Source of the DNA: Linanthus parryae
Lineage: Eukaryota; Streptophyta; Magnoliopsida; Ericales; Polemoniaceae
DNA: 64,000 nucleotides
Direction of reading: 5' to 3'
NCBI GenBank assembly: GCA_023055425.1
Contig: JALGPY010000009.1
Span: 35,073,275 to 35,137,274, forward strand
Below the pieces are notes generated by a model. The model was not told where the DNA came from, made no database searches, and saw only the letters and a program-made list of their open reading frames with translations. Shown one piece after another: positions 59,000 to 64,000 of the stretch. Position 1 is the stretch's first letter, and each line of letters starts with the position of its first letter. A program made the translations under genes and the position numbers.

Positions 59000-61831
59000 T
59001 GTGGTAACTCTAATATTTAAGTCATGAAGTTATTTCTTAAATGCTATTAACTGTGTTAGTTAAATAGTATTACTATTAATATGTGTCTAATTATGTTAAA
59101 TGACTATGTTTGACAAAATTTAATTGTTGGGTTCTAAGTTGTTATTTGCTAAAATTTGGGTGTTTGGCATAACCAAGAAATAAGTTGGTGTTGGGTTAGG
59201 AGAATAATTAAAAATTAGTTTGGTATGTATGATAGTGTGTCGTAATTGTACAAGTACTACGTAGGGGTTTTCCCACGCACGTAACCACATGTCTATACGT
59301 GTCGAGTTTAGAACCTCATAGAGTTGTAGAATTGGTGCAATTGTTGCACCAAATCTTTTCCCCCATGTGCATGAACTAACTTAGACACTTGTCATCCCAC
59401 CTTTCACCACATGTCTCTGTCTCACATTTCTTCTCCACATTCTTCTCCATCCTCCATCCATCCTTCTCATCCTTTCCTATCATGAACTTCTTCTTCTCTC
59501 ATTGTTCTAACACAAGTGCTAAATCTTCTCCAAAATTCTCAAAAATTGAAAGATCAACCCTTAATTTCTTCACAATTTCCTCCAAGTCATGCTAGAAGCT
59601 CCATCATAGGAGGCTAGGAGGTTCAAGAACAACCTCATCATCATCACTTGAGGTAAAATTCATCTTGTGGGTTTAATTTTTTTCACTCCCATTCATCTAG
59701 ACTATCCATGCATGTCAACAAAATCAAGTTTAATGGGTAATTACCCTAAGGATCATGAATGAATATGTTATGACTAGATTTAAGTAGGTGATTTTAGAGT
59801 TGTTGGTGTAATTTCATGTTTTGGTAAAGAAATTTCTTCATGCAACAAGTTTTGGAGTATGAAAAATCACAAAACTCATGTTTTGAGCCCATTTTCACAA
59901 AATTAGGAAAAATATTTAGAATTTTCAGAAAATTATGAAAAATTTACAGTTTGTGTATTTTCATGTTATATTTATACATTAAAAGTTTCAGAACAAATGG
60001 AACTAAAATGAATTTTTAATCCACCAAAAATTGGGTCTGTTTTGATACTCTGTTCAACTCTGAACCAGTCCGGTAAATCATCAATTTCATGTACTTAAGC
60101 TACTTAATTTGGATATGTTGTTACCAGACATGTTAGCTAACTACTGTAAAAAGTTTATAAGTTTTTGAATTTATATGAATATTTTATGAATTTATTGCCA
60201 AGGCTGCTACCAGCCCATGTTTTTGTACTAAAACAGATCCAAAATATTATGTTTAAAAAAAATTAGAAAATTTTATAATTCTTGATATTACAGTATGTTA
60301 TAGGTTAACTCTATGTAATGTAAGAATTTCGAGTCCCGGCTAATTATTTTGAATTAGATATGAATTTGTGAACTAGCGATGGTTACACTTTGCTTACAAG
60401 TAAAATGTAGAAACTTTTTCATATAAGTTTTACAAACTTTAAGTTTGGGTCCAAATTATATTTTATTATGTTTATAAGATATTTTTACCATGTTAGTTAG
60501 TAAATTCTATGATTTTTGTAAGTGGCACGTTATGAATCCCCTAGGTTGCAATGCATGTAGTACTAGAAAGTATATGTGATTCGCGACACTTATGTTATTC
60601 TTCTATATTCTTGTGTTATGTGTATCTAGATAAAGTTAGGACCTAGCTAAGCTCCGCGGTAAGATTCTTAGAGTTGAGACTAATTCGGGCATAGCGAGGT
60701 GAGTTACTTTACCTCTTAAAGTTTGTACCCAGCCTCACTTATTGTTTCGACATGTATACGTTTTAAATTGGTCCCATTATATGATTTACATGTTTCACTG
60801 TTTATGATGAAATGTTTCAAGTTATAAATGTTCAATTGTTATTTGCAACACGATTTGTATTTACAAATGATTATTATGACCCCATGGACACAATAAACGA
60901 TTTAAGATAATTCTTTATGACTCAAGGCACGTTTTACAACGATACCGAAGTGAAAGCCCCTGTCGGGTATAGGCAGGCTATGGCCCTTTTTCCGGGGCAG
61001 TATAAGCAGGCACGCGTCGCCTCACGAGCCGTCGTGTTGGACATGTCCCTACGTTATGTTATGTCATGATGGTTATCACGGGCCTAAGAAAAAATAGTAT
61101 GATTCATGCAAGTATGTTCTCAGTTACACATGTTATGCTTTTAATTTGTATGGAATAATATTATTCTGAAGTTTATGAAATGATTTAATTCATGTCCATG
61201 GAATAAGTTTAGCCTTTCCGTTTTCCAAACCTACGGAGGGACGTAACCGTAACTCACTGAGCTAGTTGAGCTCACTCTTTTGGGACTTTATTTTTTTCAG
61301 GTAACAAGGAGACCGAGAACGCCCTAGAGTGATTAACTTGCTTGAGGTGTGGCTGCTTTGTTTTGGATGCCTAAGCTACGTCGCGTAGAGTATCTATGAA
61401 CTTTCTTTTGAATGTATAAGCTATGTTAGCATATTTTGGCCAAACGAGGCTTTTGGCTATGTATAAAGTGGAACTATGTATGTATGACTCATGGACTAAG
61501 TTTGTTGTTATCCCTCGCCACCCCCGAATTATGCTCTATCATGTCACAAGTCGAGCGGGCTAAATAATCTTTTATTTACAAGTACAAGTTTTGGAACTTT
61601 TCATCTGAAATAATGGTTATTTTTATCTCACATATCAATTTTCTCATTTTTATCCTTGACGACCCCTAAACGTTTTCTTAGTTACGCTTCCGCTAACGAA
61701 AAAAATATCATTATTAAAGCTGCTTTTCATAACTTACTTGTTTAGCCCCTTGATGAGTTAAGGCCTCACTGGCGCCTGTCTCACTTCCCTCCCGCTAATC
61801 GGGGTCGACAGGAGAGGGGTGTGACAGATCT
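58995..61831 (+). mobile_element. Solo LTR (Gypsy-type, 2827 bp) nested in the Copia protease
   Basis: Insert 59000-61826, TGTGGTAACTC...GAGAGGGGTGTGACA, with 5-bp TSD GATCT at 58995-58999 and 61827-61831. It contains no gag or pol, primer site or second LTR. Length and GGGGTGTGACA end fit a Gypsy LTR. A single LTR with its own TSD is the usual product of recombination between the two LTRs of a full element, which removes the inside. It is not the same LTR as in the Gypsy element at 11986-23413. The strand is uncertain. Confidence 0.88.
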
Positions 61832-64000
61832 GCTCGTCGGGAATGGAGCAAGAGTTGTTGCATTAGCTGTAGGCGTTTATGAGCTATCTTTGTCTTTTGG
61901 ACTTATTTTAGAATTAGACAATTGCTATTATGTGTCTGCTATGAGCAGAAACATTATTTCCATTTCTTGTTTGGACGAGAAGGGTTTTTCTATTTCAATA
62001 AAGGACAAGTGTTGCTCCATTTATTTTGATAGTATGCACTATTGTAGTGCGCATTTGTCTAATGGATTGTATATCCTTGATCTAAATAGTCCAATCTATA
62101 ACATAAATACTAAAATGATTAAAACTAATCATTTAAATCCTACATATCTATGGCACTGTCGTTTAGGCCATATAAATGAGAAACGCATATCTAGAATCCA
62201 TAAGGATGGACTTCTAGACTCATTTGATTTGGAATCATACGAGACATGTGAATCTTGTTTATTAGGAAAAATGACAAAGTTCCCTTTCAATAAGAAATGT
62301 GAAAGGACTAGTGAGTTATTGGTACTCATACATACTGATGTATGTGGACCATTCCCCACGCTTGCCAGAGGTGGTTACACCCACTTCATCACATTTACTG
62401 ATGATTTCAGTAGATATGGATTTGTATACCTTATGAAGGCCAAATCCGAATCCTTTGAATTGTACAAAGAATTCAAGAAAGAAGTAGAGAAGCAACTTGG
62501 CAAAAGTATTAAGGCTCTACGATCGGATCGTGGAGGAGAATACTTAAGCCAAGAGTTTGATGAGTATCTTAGAGAGTGTGGGGTAGTATCCCATCTCACT
62601 CCACCCGGAACGCCACAATGGAATGGCGTGTCCGAGAGGAGAAATCGCACTCTATTAGATATGGTGCGATCTATGATGTCTCAAACAGATCTCCCGATAT
62701 CCTTTTGGGGACATGCTCTAATGACGACAGCTTTTACCATTAACCGCGTTCCATCCAAATCAGTTATGAAGACATCATATGAGATATGGACTGGGAAGCG
62801 TCCCATAGTGTCGTTTATGAGGATTTGGGGCTGCGATGTCTATGTAAAACGTTTACAAACAGACAAGCTAGGGCCCAAAGCGGATAAGTGTAAATTTGTG
62901 GGATATCATAAGGAAACTAAATGATATTATTTCTACAATCCCATCGAGAACAAAGTGTTTGTTGCTCGGACCGGCGTGTTTCTAGAAAGAGAGTTTGTCT
63001 CTAAAGAAGCAAGTGGGAGGGCTGTAGAACTTGAAGAGATTCAAAAACCACAAATCACTGAACCGATGATGGAACACGAACAGGAACCGCAAGTAGTTGT
63101 GGAAGAACCTGTTCAGGTGACACAGTAACTCCGTAGATCAATCAGAGTGTGTCATGAGCCAGAGAGGTATGGACTTCTCGTGACTGAGCCCGATGACATA
63201 CCACTCATAGATGATGAGCCTGCAACCTACGGAGAAGCCATGAAAGGCCCAGAATCTAAGAAGTGGCTAGAAGCCATGAGATCCGAAATGGATTCCATGT
63301 ACACCAATAAAGTATGGACTTTGGTGGAACCACCCGAAGGGGCTCGACCCATAGGGTGAAAATGGGTTTTCAAGAATAAGACCGACATGGATGGGAAGGT
63401 AGTTGCCTATAAGAGGCGATTGGTAGCCAAAGGGTATAGACAGATTCATGGTATTGACTATGATGAGACCTTTTCACCAGTCGCCATGACTAATTCCATT
63501 CGAATCCTACTTGCTATTGCAGCATACTACGACTATGAGATTTGGAAAATGGATGTCACAGCGTTCCTTATGGGAACCTCCTCGAGGATGTGTACATGAC
63601 ACAATTGGAGGGTTTTGAGGATCCCGAGAATGCCAATAAAGTCTGTAAGCTGCAAAGATCCATTTATGGATTAAAGCAAGCTTTTAGGAGTTGGAATCGA
63701 CGTTTTGATGACGCGGTCAAAGAGTTTGGCTTCATCAAGAATGAAGATGAGCCTTGTGTTTACAAGAAGGTTGGTGGGAGCTCTGTAGTATTTCTGGTCT
63801 TGTATGTGGATGACATATAATCATTGGCAACGACATTCCTACTTTGAAATATGTTAAAGATTGGCTAGGAAAGTGCTTTTCAATGAAGGACTTAGGAGAT
63901 GAAGCCTATATACTTGGTATAAAGATCTATAGGGATAGATATAGAAGGTTGCTCGGCCTAAGTCAAAATACATATATAGACAAGGTGTTGAAGAGGTTCA
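61827..64000 (+). pseudogene. pol: Copia pol (integrase, reverse transcriptase), stops and shifts, runs off the window
   Basis: Integrase frame 61830-62924: finger WHCRLGHINEKRI...CESCLLGKMTKFPF; core LIHTDVCGPF, ALRSDRGGEYLS, NGVSERRNRTLLD with Asp, Asp, Glu all present. Lesions: stop at 62922, stop at 63126, TGA at 63357 (a Trp codon in relatives), a one-base loss near 63575 and another after YVDDI at 63820. Reverse transcriptase motifs: KWVFKNKTDMDGKVV, MDVTAFLMGTS, SIYGLKQAFRSWN, VLYVDDI (polymerase active site). The rest of reverse transcriptase, RNase H and the 3' LTR lie beyond 64000. It matches 1-1060 at the left edge and is far better preserved. Confidence 0.9.

Overview
The window is eukaryotic nuclear DNA from a flowering plant, most likely a eudicot. 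The evidence is one spliced CONSTANS-like B-box/CCT gene, plant LTR retrotransposons primed by initiator-Met tRNA, Stowaway, hAT, Mutator and CACTA DNA elements, and tRNA-derived SINEs. No rRNA gene, tRNA gene, CRISPR array or bacterial-type operon was seen. The species cannot be named from the sequence. Most of the 64 kb is transposable-element sequence.

Layout. 1-3125: 3' end of a decayed Copia element with its 3' LTR. 3158-4568: Mutator-like element with a perfect 9-bp target-site duplication (TSD), possibly carrying a captured gene piece. 4570-8540: AT-rich intergenic DNA with SINEs and Stowaway MITEs. 8548-9988 (minus): the CONSTANS-like gene, two exons, with a MITE in its intron. 10249-11515: MITEs and the first arm of a direct repeat of about 815 bp. 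11534-11985 plus 23414-23641 (minus): an RNase H-like reading frame split by an 11.4-kb chromovirus-type Gypsy element (11986-23413). That element has almost identical 3-kb LTRs and an open 1546-residue polyprotein. 23594-25713: the second repeat arm, holding a 1.3-kb CACTA element absent from the first arm. 25854-26362: a hAT-type MITE.

26384-37396: two Sirevirus-like Copia copies in opposite orientation. The minus copy has both LTRs but has lost its reverse transcriptase and keeps a lysine-rich extra reading frame. The plus copy is truncated at both ends. This family repeats the perfect palindrome TTCAAGGCCTTGAA in LTR, non-coding and coding parts. 37688-46200: a dense run of MITEs (Stowaway, hAT, a long-inverted-repeat element) and a SINE. 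46461-51638 (minus): a third Copia element with very unequal LTRs. 51785-52185: a LINE relic. 53157-54949 (minus): a Copia deletion derivative that keeps gag, the start of the protease and the C-terminal end of pol between short LTRs. 55003-64000: 5' part of a Copia element of the same family as the left edge. It is split by a 2.8-kb solo LTR (59000-61826) and runs off the window.

How the parts relate. Only the CONSTANS-like gene looks like a functional host gene; it would encode a nuclear regulator of light and developmental responses. Only the Gypsy element looks recently mobile. Insertion order can be read at several places. Near 10.7-25.7 kb the order is hAT MITE, then duplication, then CACTA, with the Gypsy insertion probably the youngest. 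At 55-64 kb a Gypsy insertion into Copia later collapsed to a solo LTR. Element ends were set by eye from terminal motifs and TSDs. Family names rest on recognised motifs, not on searches.
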